Source: CBDBJK01 sp965206395 (GTDB lineage: Bacteria > Chloroflexota > Dehalococcoidia > Lucifugimonadales > CATOSD01). Taken from it: DNA of 64,000 nucleotides. The translations under genes were made by a program, and so were the position numbers. Where the stretch lies: positions 124,001-188,000 of the forward strand of contig CBDBJK010000037.1 in the NCBI GenBank assembly GCA_965206395.1. The letters run 5' to 3'. Positions 24,738 to 32,823 of the stretch are shown piece by piece. Each line of letters begins with the position of its first letter. Position 1 is the stretch's first letter. The notes beneath the pieces were generated by a model. It searched no databases. It worked only from the letters and a program-made list of their open reading frames with translations, and was not told the origin of the DNA.

Positions 24738-24763
24738 GCCCTCCCCCAGGATTAGGGGAGGGC
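24738..24763 (-). terminator. Intrinsic terminator (response regulator side)
   Basis: A 9-bp perfect hairpin (gccctcccc / ggggagggc) with an 8-nt loop. On the minus strand it is followed by ttctttta, so it terminates the receiver gene at 24813-25211 and may also stop the convergent HAD transcript. Confidence 0.72.
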
Positions 24764-24812
24764 TAGCTAAGGAGGAGGAGGTTACCAGAGTGTAAGGATT
24801 AGAAATCTAGTT

Positions 24813-25211
24813 TTAGCGACCGTTCATGGTCGTGCAAAGCTCGTTCTTCACGAGGCTTTCCAGTGTATTCAAATCGAAAGGCTTTGCTAAGACAGGCCGT
24901 CCGGTGCATTCAAGGAAATCCGCTATTTCCGGCTCGCCCGCGCTTCCGGTGATAAAGATGACTTTAGATGCGCTCGCAGACTCTCGGAGGGCAAGCGCCT
25001 TGAAGAACTCCATGCCATTCATGCCAGGCATATGTATGTCAACTAGCATCAGATCGTAATGCTCGCTCTCCAACGCCTCTAATGCCTTCCGTGCGTCCTG
25101 CATACCATCAACGTTGTAGCCAGACTCGCTGAGCGCTGTGACCAACAGGTCTCTCACCACTTGCTCGTCGTCTATGACCAGTATTCGCGTTGATTCAGAT
25201 GTTGATTCCAT
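24813..25211 (-). CDS. Single-domain response regulator (REC only)
   Basis: A 132-residue CheY-like receiver: acidic pair in ILVIDDEQ, phospho-acceptor Asp in LMLVDIHMPGMNG, conserved Thr in FITGSAG and Lys in LAKPFDL. No output domain exists, so it likely acts by protein contact or in a phosphorelay. No histidine kinase is adjacent. The receiver is intact, unlike the degenerate one at 44322-45023. Confidence 0.92.
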   Translation of the reverse strand: MESTSESTRILVIDDEQVVRDLLVTALSESGYNVDGMQDARKALEALESEHYDLMLVDIHMPGMNGMEFFKALALRESASASKVIFITGSAGEPEIADFLECTGRPVLAKPFDLNTLESLVKNELCTTMNGR

Positions 25212-25572
25212 CTCGACACCCCACTCTCATACTACGACCGCTTCCCTCGGATGGACGCAAGTGAATTCTCAACCCAGAGTATCAATGTAACGAACCAGAT
25301 TAGAAACAGGCTATGCTACAACTCGTTGTTGAATCAAAGTCTGTATGTATATTATTAGCTCAAACAGGTGGAAAGAGTGGGGGGACACAAAGTTCCCTGA
25401 AAGAGATATTTTGGGGAATAATGGTGAACATTCGCGAACAGAAGTGAAATCTGCCTTGATTAAAGGGCATCAGAATTACCATAATCAGCTTCAGTCTTGA
25501 CCGCTTCATTTCATTGGGATAGACTCGGATTACCACCGGAAGGTAGTTAAGGGTAAAGGAAGGAGCAGAAAA
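25212..25572. other. Intergenic region, divergent promoters expected
   Basis: The receiver gene reads left and the VOC gene reads right from this 361-bp gap, so both promoters must lie here. I see no convincing hexamer pair, operator or small gene. AAGGAGCAG before ATG 25573 is the ribosome-binding site of the VOC gene. Confidence 0.5.
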
Positions 25573-26361
25573 ATGCCTAAAGCGAGCGGACTTGGTCACG
25601 TAGGTATATACGTGAATGACCTGATGAAGCAGCGAGACTTCTACAGCCGCGTGATGGGGCTTCAGATTGCCGATGAAGACTTGGAGAATCGGGGAATGGT
25701 TTTCATGAGCGCACACCCAGAAGAAGAACATCACGAATTTGTGATAATGAAAGGCCGAGACGCGCCGGAAGACGCCCGCCTTGTGCAGCAGCTTTCCTTC
25801 AAAGTTGAAACTCTTGCCGAGCTAAAGGAGTTCCACAAGGTATTCAAAGCAGAAGGCGTTCGGATTCAGCGCACGGTGAGCCACGGAAACGCCTTTGGCA
25901 TGTATGCGCTAGACCCCGAAGGCAACACCATTGAGGTCTACTATAGCACAGGCTTCCCCGTTCCTCAGCCGCACGGCGAGGCCGTCGACCTGGATACGTC
26001 CGAGGAGGAGCTTTTGGAAGGCCGTCGATCGCCAGGGCCTCGATACCCACAAGCTAGACTCGCTTTCCGGAAACCAGAGAGAACCAGAAATGGCCTCGAT
26101 TCATCGGGGCCACTTCTATTTTCATTTGCGGCTGCTACGAAAATTCTGAACGTCCACACTCATGGTAGAATCCAGGGCAAAGGGGCGTCACACCTTTTGC
26201 TTCATCAACCACTCTTGATCCTTGGCAGGGCCGGTAAGCCATCTCTCGACCGAATTTTGGGCGTTGTCGGGGAACACGACGCCAAGGCCGTCTGCCAGTC
26301 TGGTCATGAAGTTGAAGTTACATGTTATGAGCACCACCGACAGTACCTGCTCGTCGCTTAG
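25573..26361 (+). CDS. VOC-family (glyoxalase/dioxygenase-like) protein with suspicious C-terminal extension
   Basis: Residues 1 to about 155 form a VOC domain (LGHVGIYVNDLMKQRDFYSR, EEHHEFVIMKG, LDPEGNTIEVYYSTGFPVPQ) like extradiol dioxygenase or glyoxalase relatives, with metal ligands at the first His, the HHE His and the Glu of IEVYY. The frame then runs ~105 residues further without any family-like sequence, passes a hairpin terminator at 26091-26122 and lies antisense to the convergent AhpD-like gene at 26188-26739. The natural stop has probably been lost by a frameshift near 26020-26060. The domain call is safe, the end is not. Confidence 0.72.
   Translation: MPKASGLGHVGIYVNDLMKQRDFYSRVMGLQIADEDLENRGMVFMSAHPEEEHHEFVIMKGRDAPEDARLVQQLSFKVETLAELKEFHKVFKAEGVRIQRTVSHGNAFGMYALDPEGNTIEVYYSTGFPVPQPHGEAVDLDTSEEELLEGRRSPGPRYPQARLAFRKPERTRNGLDSSGPLLFSFAAATKILNVHTHGRIQGKGASHLLLHQPLLILGRAGKPSLDRILGVVGEHDAKAVCQSGHEVEVTCYEHHRQYLLVA
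26091..26122 (+). terminator. Hairpin terminator-like sequence inside VOC extension
   Basis: tggcctcga / tcggggcca (26091-26099, 26104-26112; one G-U pair) with a 4-nt loop followed by cttctatttt. It suggests the original VOC gene ended before this point. Confidence 0.5.
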
Positions 26362-26739
26362 GCCCAGGTCTCGAAGGCCCTGAACGTCTGACTGTTGCAT
26401 CGAGTCGGGATCGCGGGTGAGCTTGGTGGCGAAATCCAGAATGCCTCGCAACTGCGGGTCGAGATCCGCGTTCCTGTAGTCGTGCATGATATGGCTGGCA
26501 AGTTCAGGGTCGGACGAATGCTGACGGAGAAACGCTCCGTGTGACATCGTTCAAAAGCGACACCTGTTCAAGACACCCACCGTTGTGGAGATGGCCTCCT
26601 CCTGCACCCTCGTGAGAGTGGAGCCGCCGAAGGTAATCGCGCTATTCAACTCCTGAACAGCATTCATGGCCTTTGGGATTATCGACATCACCTTGATGAC
26701 GTTCGCCATCTTCAGATCTTCTTCACGTATCCACGACAT
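26188..26739 (-). CDS. AhpD-like peroxidase-related protein with probable selenocysteine (CxxU)
   Basis: Two in-frame segments (26551-26739 and 26188-26550) are joined by a TGA at 26551-26553. Read through, they give one 183-residue carboxymuconolactone decarboxylase/AhpD-family protein, the family's usual size: LTRVQEEAISTTVGVLNRC-RF-U-TMSHGAFLRQH, then ILDFATKLTRDP and FNFMTRLADGLGVVF. TGA stands exactly where the second Cys of the redox CxxC motif belongs, with the conserved His four residues later. A hairpin at bacterial SECIS spacing follows the TGA. ATG 26739 has GAGGAGGAG upstream. AhpD-type proteins reduce peroxiredoxins or peroxides through this cysteine pair. A plain nonsense mutation is the alternative; the preserved frame on both sides argues against it. 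Confidence 0.75.
26524..26540 (-). promoter_or_regulatory. Putative bacterial SECIS hairpin
   Basis: On the coding strand the bases after TGA are ten spacer bases, then ACGGAG-CGTTT-CTCCGT: a perfect 6-bp stem with a 5-nt loop that has G as its second base. The loop starts 16 bases after TGA. Bacterial SECIS rules, as I recall them, ask for a loop about 16-37 nt from UGA with a G in the first two loop positions. Confidence 0.6.
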
Positions 26740-26859
26740 GCTAGACTCCTCCTCATCTTCTTACCGACATACCCGCTAACAACTAATGATTTACTGAATA
26801 ATACCCCTCACATGAATTCTCGTACGCAAGGGCATTGATAATAGGAATAGGTAAGCGCG

Positions 26860-27795
26860 CTACGCTTGTGCGGCTAGCGCCTCCTCCCTGGCTTTGGTCT
26901 TCTCAGCGTCTCGCCGGGCACATGCCTCGGCCCATTCGATCAGTTCAATCGCCCTGGCGGCTTCGTAGGCATCTACGACCCTTCCATCAAGCTCACCCTC
27001 GACTTCGCCCTGTTTGTCCAACTTTTCGAAAAAGGCTATCACGAGGCGGGCGTCGTCCACCTCTTCGGGCAAAGGGGTAAGGCCCTTGTTCTGGGGTTCA
27101 ACCACGTTGGGATGGAGTCCACCGCCTGAACGGAAGCCTACCTTCCGGTTAGCCTCCGCCCTTACCAGCGTCTGGTCGGCATCGCCCACGCTCCCAGTAG
27201 TATCTGGCATGTAAACGCTGCCCGCACGCTCGAGGCCCAGCGCCATGGCGATAAGCGCGCCTTCGCCACGATGGTAGAAGAACTGATCGAAGCCAACGAA
27301 CATTTCCACGCCCATGTCAAGGGACATATCGTATCCCGTTCCGCCAGAGAAGGAGTCGATTCGAGGGCTGCTCGATGCGATCTCATACGAGTTTACGACG
27401 CCGAGAGTTGTTTCGATCATGGCGTTGATCGAGATTGTGCCGGGGCGTATGCCTCTCTCTCGTTCAAGCCGGGTAATGATCTCATCTACTTTTTTTATCT
27501 GTTCCGCGGTCTCAGTCTTGGGATGGGAGATGCGGCTCACTCCAGGCCAGACAGAAGCCTCAAGGTCGGTTTCGACATAGGCGCAGTTTATGCGCACCGA
27601 AACCTCTGAGCCTCCTTTCAGGCCTGTCTGTATAGCATAAGGAATGACAGACCTGGCATAATCTTTTTGGGCCTGCGGAACAGAATCCTCAAGATCATAA
27701 TCCAGGCTATCGCTGTTTCTCAGCCATGAGGCGTCAACGAATCTCTGTGTGTTTACGGGCATCATCAATCCGGACCGTTGCACTCGTCTTGGCAT
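26860..27795 (-). CDS. HpcH/HpaI aldolase / CitE-like lyase, copy A
   Basis: A 311-residue TIM-barrel protein of the CitE/HpcH family, which cleaves or forms C-C bonds of acyl-CoA thioesters or keto acids with Mg. Family features: RSGLMMPVNTQRFVDASWLR at the start (usual RSxLxxPxN), LDYDLEDSVPQAQKD with the metal-region Glu-Asp, VSVRINCAY (Arg), and INAMIETTLGVVNSYEIAS with the metal-binding Glu. A glycine-rich GGTGYDMSLDMG follows. The C-terminus is Ala/Glu-rich. It is followed on the same strand by a paralogue (27894-28811), together probably acting as subunits or paired lyases on related CoA esters. The substrate is unknown (citramalyl-, malyl- or beta-methylmalyl-CoA are family examples). 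Confidence 0.85.
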   Translation of the reverse strand: MPRRVQRSGLMMPVNTQRFVDASWLRNSDSLDYDLEDSVPQAQKDYARSVIPYAIQTGLKGGSEVSVRINCAYVETDLEASVWPGVSRISHPKTETAEQIKKVDEIITRLERERGIRPGTISINAMIETTLGVVNSYEIASSSPRIDSFSGGTGYDMSLDMGVEMFVGFDQFFYHRGEGALIAMALGLERAGSVYMPDTTGSVGDADQTLVRAEANRKVGFRSGGGLHPNVVEPQNKGLTPLPEEVDDARLVIAFFEKLDKQGEVEGELDGRVVDAYEAARAIELIEWAEACARRDAEKTKAREEALAAQA

Positions 27796-27893
27796 TCTCG
27801 TGCCTCCTTTGCCCCCTCTCTAGCTCTCCCCCAAAGGAGGAGAGGACAGTCCCCTCCCCTGTCGTAACGGAGGAAGGCTAGGATGGGGGTAGC

Positions 27894-28811
27894 CTATGCA
27901 ATCATCAAAGCCTTGGCATTGTCTTTTGATTCACACGCCGCCGCCAACTCAAGTACGCTGGCGGCAATGGCTGACTGCGCAGCATCAGCCGCCTCTCCAT
28001 TTGAGGTGACTACCTCGGCCCAAGCAATCTCGTCGCTGGACGGCGTGAACCCCAAATTCAAGGCATCCACCTGATGCGCTCTCATGCAAAGTGCGCCTTT
28101 GAATCCGGCCTGTCGTCCTGTAATGGCTGCCTTCAAGGTTTCCTCATGGCTGGCAGCAAGCCCGCGAGAAGTCGCTCTCCACCACGCACCTATGGGCCGA
28201 ACGCCGGTGGCGTTGGCGATGATAATGAGCCGCTGGTTGAGGTAGGACAACAGGTGCAGGTCGCCTGAAGGCTCTGCTCTCAGATCCATCACCAGATCGG
28301 CGCGTCCGAGACTTATAGACTGGATTCTGGGGCTGGCCTCGACGAGTTGCGCGGCATCAGAATTGCCGCGCCCTGTGTCCAGGCAAAGGTGAATCTCCAG
28401 CGCCTGCTCCAGGCCTCTGGGGTCGTCGGCCTCCCTGATCTCGCCGACCGGGGGAGGCTTCACGACACCGCGCGCGGCCTCGAACTCGGCTAGAATCTGG
28501 TCTGCCTCCTGGACTTGCTCTACGCTTGTAACTCCAGGAAGAAGCACACCGCTCAGGCCGCGCCAGACCGACGCCTTCAGGTCTGCGTACAGCAACTCGA
28601 TGTCTGACCGAACGTAGACTTCCGCTCCGCTATCGCGCATCCGTGTGATAGTTTCGCGGACTTGCTCCCTGGCCTCATGTTTCCTGGTTTCGTGAACGGT
28701 GTCTTCCAGGTCAAGCACGACGACATCAGCGCCGCTGCTCTCGGCCTGGGCCAGCAATTCCTTATCGTTGGCCGGAACAATAAGCCACGACCGCTGCACT
28801 CTTTGACTCAT
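27894..28811 (-). CDS. HpcH/HpaI aldolase / CitE-like lyase, copy B
   Basis: A 305-residue paralogue with a well-formed start: ATG 28811 preceded by AGGAGGATAT. Motifs: RSWLIVPANDKELLAQAESS, VVVLDLEDTVHETRKHEARE (the LEDxV motif), VYVRSD (Arg), LEIHLCLDTGRGNSDAAQLV and ISLGRADLVMDL. In this copy the active-site Glu of the IET motif is less clear (LCLDTGRG), so catalytic metal binding may differ. Read first in the likely operon 28811 to 26860; the gap between the genes contains CT-rich palindromic repeat sequence. Confidence 0.85.
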   Translation of the reverse strand: MSQRVQRSWLIVPANDKELLAQAESSGADVVVLDLEDTVHETRKHEAREQVRETITRMRDSGAEVYVRSDIELLYADLKASVWRGLSGVLLPGVTSVEQVQEADQILAEFEAARGVVKPPPVGEIREADDPRGLEQALEIHLCLDTGRGNSDAAQLVEASPRIQSISLGRADLVMDLRAEPSGDLHLLSYLNQRLIIIANATGVRPIGAWWRATSRGLAASHEETLKAAITGRQAGFKGALCMRAHQVDALNLGFTPSSDEIAWAEVVTSNGEAADAAQSAIAASVLELAAACESKDNAKALMIA

Positions 28812-28906
28812 AAAATATCCTCCTGCGTGGACACGCCCGAATCAAGATAGCTGAGAGGTTTTTTTCAGGCGAGGGGTCGATTTCGTCACAGCACATAACC
28901 ACATAA

Positions 28907-29786
28907 GAGCGTCTAACAAAACCATTATTGGAACAGAAAGCGAGAGCAGATGATGGCACAACCTATGGCCAAGAAAGCCTCATGTATGTCTGCCCTGCGC
29001 TCATATCGAACCCGTAAGCGTCGGAACTGATGAAGCCAACTCAGGCTTCTCTCAACCACCCATCTATGCACACCCAACCCGCTGCCATGCGGCTCACCTC
29101 GCTTGGCCAGCAGCGGCCAGATATGTCGCTTCTTCAACTCCTTGCGAACAGGCTCAGAGTCATACCCTCTGTCTCCCTGCGCCTGAAGAGGACGCTTGCG
29201 AGGCCTGCCTCGCTTGCCCTTGACAGCAGGTATGGCATCCACCAACTCAAGGGCTTGGGTGACATCGTGAGCGTTCGCGCCAGTCAACCTGACCGCCAGT
29301 GGAATGCCCTGGGCATCGGTTATGATATGATGCTTGCTACCCGCCTTCGCCCTGTCCGTGGGGTTGGGGCCTGTTTTCTGCCCCCAAAAACTGCTCGCAC
29401 TGAAGCACTGTCCAGCACTGCGCGAGTCCAGTCTATGCGCTCAGCTGCTTGCAGGCGCTCAAGGCATACCAAGTGGATGCGCTCCCAGACTCCCGACTGG
29501 TGCCAATCTCTGAGGCGCCTCCAGCAGGTCATCCCACTGCCACAGTCCATCTCCTTGGGTAGGTCTTCCCAGCCAATGCCTGTCTTTAGCACGAACAGTA
29601 TCCCACTTAGGACCTGTCTGTCAGGTATCCTGGGCCTTCCTCCTTTCGGCTTCGGTGGTTGTGGCGGCAGTAAAGGTTGCACCAGTTCCCAGAATTCATC
29701 GCTTACAAGGGGCTTAGACATTAGGTCATCCTCCTCCAGAGAATGTCCAGATTCTAACCCCTTTTATTAGGTTTTGTTAGACGCTC
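28907..29786 (-). mobile_element. IS5-family (IS427-type) 880-bp element, left copy
   Basis: The element has perfect inverted ends GAGCGTCTAACAAAACC. An equal-length, almost identical copy lies inverted at 32824-33703. Flanking trinucleotides are TAA on the left and TTA on the right, so unlike the right copy this one lacks a clean 3-bp duplication. Confidence 0.92.
28925..29721 (-). CDS. IS427-type transposase orfA/orfB (frameshifted), left copy
   Basis: OrfA (29721 to 29320, from MSKPLVSDEFWELVQPLLPP) holds the N-terminal DUF4096-like domain and the first Asp region (RAVLDSASVRAVFGG). OrfB (29287 to 28925) holds the rest of the DDE domain (ALELVDAIPAVKG, GDRGYDSEPVRKEL, WVVERSLSWLHQFRRLRVRY). 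A -1 shift at TTTTTGGGGG would continue as GGQKTGPNPTDRAKAGSKHH in register with orfB. Such frameshifting is normal for this group. Confidence 0.88.
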
Positions 29787-29892
29787 TTAGTCTCTTTTCC
29801 TTAGATAGTACGGTGGCTGTAAGAGAAGTGTAATCGCTCGAGATAGCGTATATTCTAGCAGAAACAGCATAGTTGCGCAGATGCTTAATGAA

Positions 29893-31227
29893 CTAAGACA
29901 TCTGACGTAATTGCTTCTGCGTAACAAGGATAATCGCCGTGAAGGCTATAAGAAGCACACCAAGAATTCCGATCACTAGCTGAGCGCCTAGTTGATCGAT
30001 GAGAAGCGCCGTCGGGAGCACCCCCAGCGGCATAAGCCCACGATTCAACATGAACACGCTCATGACCCTGCCTCTATACTGGTCTTCGGCCTCTTCCATT
30101 ACCAGTGTCTGGTTCAACGTACGACTTCCTGCGTCGCCGAGGCCAAGCGGTATCATGATGAAGATCGCGGCTAGATAAAATGGGATTGATGCGACCAGTA
30201 TTAGCGCAACGCCGGACAATATGGTCGCCACGATAAGCAGCATTCCCCGGTGCCATTTGCTTAATGAGGCTACGAGCAATGCTCCAACCAGGGAACTTCC
30301 TCCCATCGTCGCCAGCAACAGACCCATAGAATCCGGGCCAAGTTTGTAGATATCGACTACGAACACTGGCATGAGAAAGCGAAACGGCATTGCCAGCACA
30401 GCGGACAGCAGACCCATCAGTACCAGCACTATAATGATGCGTCTTTGCCGGACGTAATCCAGTCCCTCTTTGATGTCTGCCATCATCGAGACTCTCTTCT
30501 TGGAGGAGCCGACAGGAGTTCTGGGAACGAGATTCGTCAGAACTACGGCTATGAATCCCAAGGCGGCAATGACGAAATACACATTGGCCGGGCCGGTTAA
30601 CGCGTACAATCCACCAGCGAACGCGGGAGCAGCCAGGGTCATCGCACTCATCGCGGCGGAGCTTAAGGCCATCGCGTTCGTCAGCTTTTCAGGGGAGACA
30701 AGCTGCGGAATGATGGACTGCCTCGCTGGCATCATGAACGCGAACGTAGCGCCTTGCACGACTGCCGCGATCAACAGATGGTACCAGGTCACGTAGTCCA
30801 GGTAGATCGCAACGCCTACCACAAGGGCCAGTGTTGCGAAGACAAATTGTCCTGTCTGGATTATGCGTTTACGGTCGAAGCGGTCTGCAATTGCGCCTCC
30901 AAAGAGGGAGAGCACCACCATCGGCAGGGCGTTTCCCGCAGACACTATGCCGAGGAGTGAAGCAGAGCCAGTGAGATCGTAGACCAGGTATGTTCTTGCG
31001 AGCATCTGCATCTGCATGCCCGCCATAACGCCCAGCATGCCGGTCCAGAGGTAGAGGTAGCTTCGATCAGATAAAGAACTGAACGTGTTTCGCCAGCTTG
31101 CCACGGGAGCGGGCCTTATAGCTTTTGCCTGAGTCTCATTCCTAGACGTTACGTTTGACGGCTGGGTGGAAACACTGTGTCCATTTCGTTGTTCGTCGGC
31201 CTCTTGTGGGCCTGTTTTCTTTACCAA
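29893..31227 (-). CDS. MFS transporter (MFS_3-like exporter)
   Basis: A 444-residue major facilitator with about 12 transmembrane helices after a polar N-terminal stretch of ~50 residues. The loop 2-3 signature is GGAIADRFDRKRIIQTGQ (family GxxxDRxxRR). A central cytosolic loop (KKRVSMMADIKEGLDYVRQR) and a late MEEAEDQYRGRVMSVFML resemble the MFS_3 group of macrolide/enterobactin-type exporters. The TTG start at 31227 lacks a good ribosome-binding site, and a start inside the polar region is possible. The substrate is unknown. It lies inside the inverted 880-bp IS pair together with a VOC gene. Confidence 0.85.
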   Translation of the reverse strand: MVKKTGPQEADEQRNGHSVSTQPSNVTSRNETQAKAIRPAPVASWRNTFSSLSDRSYLYLWTGMLGVMAGMQMQMLARTYLVYDLTGSASLLGIVSAGNALPMVVLSLFGGAIADRFDRKRIIQTGQFVFATLALVVGVAIYLDYVTWYHLLIAAVVQGATFAFMMPARQSIIPQLVSPEKLTNAMALSSAAMSAMTLAAPAFAGGLYALTGPANVYFVIAALGFIAVVLTNLVPRTPVGSSKKRVSMMADIKEGLDYVRQRRIIIVLVLMGLLSAVLAMPFRFLMPVFVVDIYKLGPDSMGLLLATMGGSSLVGALLVASLSKWHRGMLLIVATILSGVALILVASIPFYLAAIFIMIPLGLGDAGSRTLNQTLVMEEAEDQYRGRVMSVFMLNRGLMPLGVLPTALLIDQLGAQLVIGILGVLLIAFTAIILVTQKQLRQMS

Positions 31228-31500
31228 TAAACTTTGGCTCTATCCTCAAACGTGTCGTCCGGCATAGTCACGCGAATAGGTCGGCAAGCACTCTTGATAG
31301 CGATTTGTATATGCCCGATTCGATGGCTCATCAAAGACCAACTGTACCACTGCTGTATGATGCGGTCAATTCTATTCTGGTATGACCAGTCATCAATGGA
31401 CGCAAGGATCACGAAGTGCAGGCCGCTTGCGATGGGCTGGAAGACTGCGCGAATATGGACTACAATGGCTCTTATCAAAATTATACTAGAGGTGGAAGTC
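31228..31500. other. Divergent intergenic region
   Basis: The MFS gene reads left and the VOC gene right. The plus-strand frame is open through here (from 31234) but codes for no recognisable sequence, and the VOC gene has its own ribosome-binding site (AGAGGTGGA) before ATG 31501. No operator was recognised. Confidence 0.5.
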
Positions 31501-32427
31501 ATGACGTTTACAAGAGTTCACCATGTAGGCATGATCACGGCAGACCTGGAGGCCGCAAGGCATGTTTTTTGCGATGGCTTTGGTCTGGCCGTGGACGAGC
31601 ATCGGACTCCCTGGCCTCAGGGCCGGGCCGGTGATTACGATGGAGTCACAACCGTCGAGTTCCCTATTGGCGAGATGTATTACGAAGCCAGCAAGCCGAA
31701 CGATGAGGATTCCGACGCAGGCAAGTTCCTGGCCTCGACAAACGGACGAGGCGGAATTTATTTCGTCGCCATAGCCTCTAACGACATGGCTAACGACGTC
31801 AAGCGGCTCACAGACGGCGGCATAAAGCTCAAAGGCGAATGGGACGGAAAAGGCTCCGTGTTCCTGGACAACGAATCGACACTGGGCTTGGGAATCCTGA
31901 TAACGCCGGACGATAACTACTATGTTCACCCGTTCCACAAGGGCAACGGCATAGTGACTGGCATGGCTCATATAGGCATTGCGGCCCGGAGCGCCGAGGA
32001 GATTAGACACCTCTGGGGCGACGTCTTCGGCCTGGGTGAGGACAAAGCCAGCGAGCGCGGGCTGGATCGAGCTGATCGTCCCAGAAGAGAGGCTGCTGAC
32101 GACCCTGTTCATCTGGTCGAGTTCCCCCTTGGCGGGACTGTAATCGAGGTTAGCATTCCCACCACTGACGACAGCGGAACCGCACGGCTCGTGGCGCAGC
32201 GAGCGCCTATGGGCGCGACCTTCCACCATACCTGCCCTTACACACCCAACGTTCATGCCTTTCTGGATCAGGCGGTTGCCGCGGGGCTACAGCAGATTGG
32301 CACAGTGGCGCCGATAGAGGAGAACCCTCGCGTAGTAGGATGGCTGCATCCCAGGTCATGTCTGGGAATGCTGGTTGAAGTCTGGAACCGCCCTCCCGGC
32401 GAAGGCCACTACCACGAAGACGAATAG
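31501..32427 (+). CDS. Two-domain VOC protein (glyoxalase/extradiol dioxygenase superfamily)
   Basis: The 308-residue protein contains two tandem VOC modules: residues ~1-145 (FTRVHHVGMITADLEAARHV ... GLGILITPDDN) and ~155-300 (MAHIGIAARSAEEIRHLWGD ... VGWLHPRSCLGMLVEVWNRP). Metal-ligand positions look retained (His of VHHVG, His of MAHIG, Glu of LVEVWN). A methylmalonyl-CoA-epimerase-like or dioxygenase-like role is possible; the reaction cannot be read from sequence. A strong terminator follows at 32484. It is divergent from the MFS gene and shares its IS-bounded segment. Confidence 0.85.
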   Translation: MTFTRVHHVGMITADLEAARHVFCDGFGLAVDEHRTPWPQGRAGDYDGVTTVEFPIGEMYYEASKPNDEDSDAGKFLASTNGRGGIYFVAIASNDMANDVKRLTDGGIKLKGEWDGKGSVFLDNESTLGLGILITPDDNYYVHPFHKGNGIVTGMAHIGIAARSAEEIRHLWGDVFGLGEDKASERGLDRADRPRREAADDPVHLVEFPLGGTVIEVSIPTTDDSGTARLVAQRAPMGATFHHTCPYTPNVHAFLDQAVAAGLQQIGTVAPIEENPRVVGWLHPRSCLGMLVEVWNRPPGEGHYHEDE

Positions 32428-32483
32428 GCGGCGTATCTCGCTTCGCCCCTGACACACCCTTCTACTTTCACTCTAACTGATGT

Positions 32484-32534
32484 GGCTATTGACCTGCTAG
32501 GAACACAGACAGCAGGTCAATAGCCTGTCCTTTT
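32484..32534 (+). terminator. Strong intrinsic terminator after VOC gene
   Basis: A perfect 15-bp stem (ggctattgacctgct / agcaggtcaatagcc, 32484-32498 and 32511-32525) with a 12-nt loop is followed by tgtccttttt. Confidence 0.93.
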
Positions 32535-32823
32535 TCGGTACCGCTTTCAACGCCCAACGACTGCGACACCGGCACCATCGAAATTGAACTCTACGGCGAA
32601 GTTGAACCTGCTATGTAGCCGGTGGGTCAGTTTCGACTTGTTATCAAGTGCTGCTCTCCCACTTGGATTATGGCAATGTGACCTAAATAAGGTTCTCGGC
32701 GATCCATATGCAAAATTCTGGGAAGTTCCCTAACCTAGACAACATGACCCTATAGCCAACACAATACATATGGAAATCATAGAGGGGGAAACATGCAATG
32801 GATGTCCTAGCTCAAGTTCTTAA

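Noticed and set aside
26551..26553. Treating the TGA as an ordinary nonsense mutation in the AhpD-like gene
   Set aside because: Possible in this pseudogene-rich window, but the codon is TGA at the exact redox-Cys position, both sides are intact in one frame, and a SECIS-like hairpin follows; selenocysteine explains all three.
29030..29770. A 246-codon frame antisense to the 880-bp IS transposase, repeated at 32840-33580
   Set aside because: Present in both copies only because the IS is duplicated; it has no domain and lies opposite the real transposase frames.
32560..32618. Short frame reading TGTIEIELYGEVEPAM, reminiscent of cyclophilin-type isomerases
   Set aside because: Only about 16 residues, no start signal and no further cyclophilin sequence; it could be chance.
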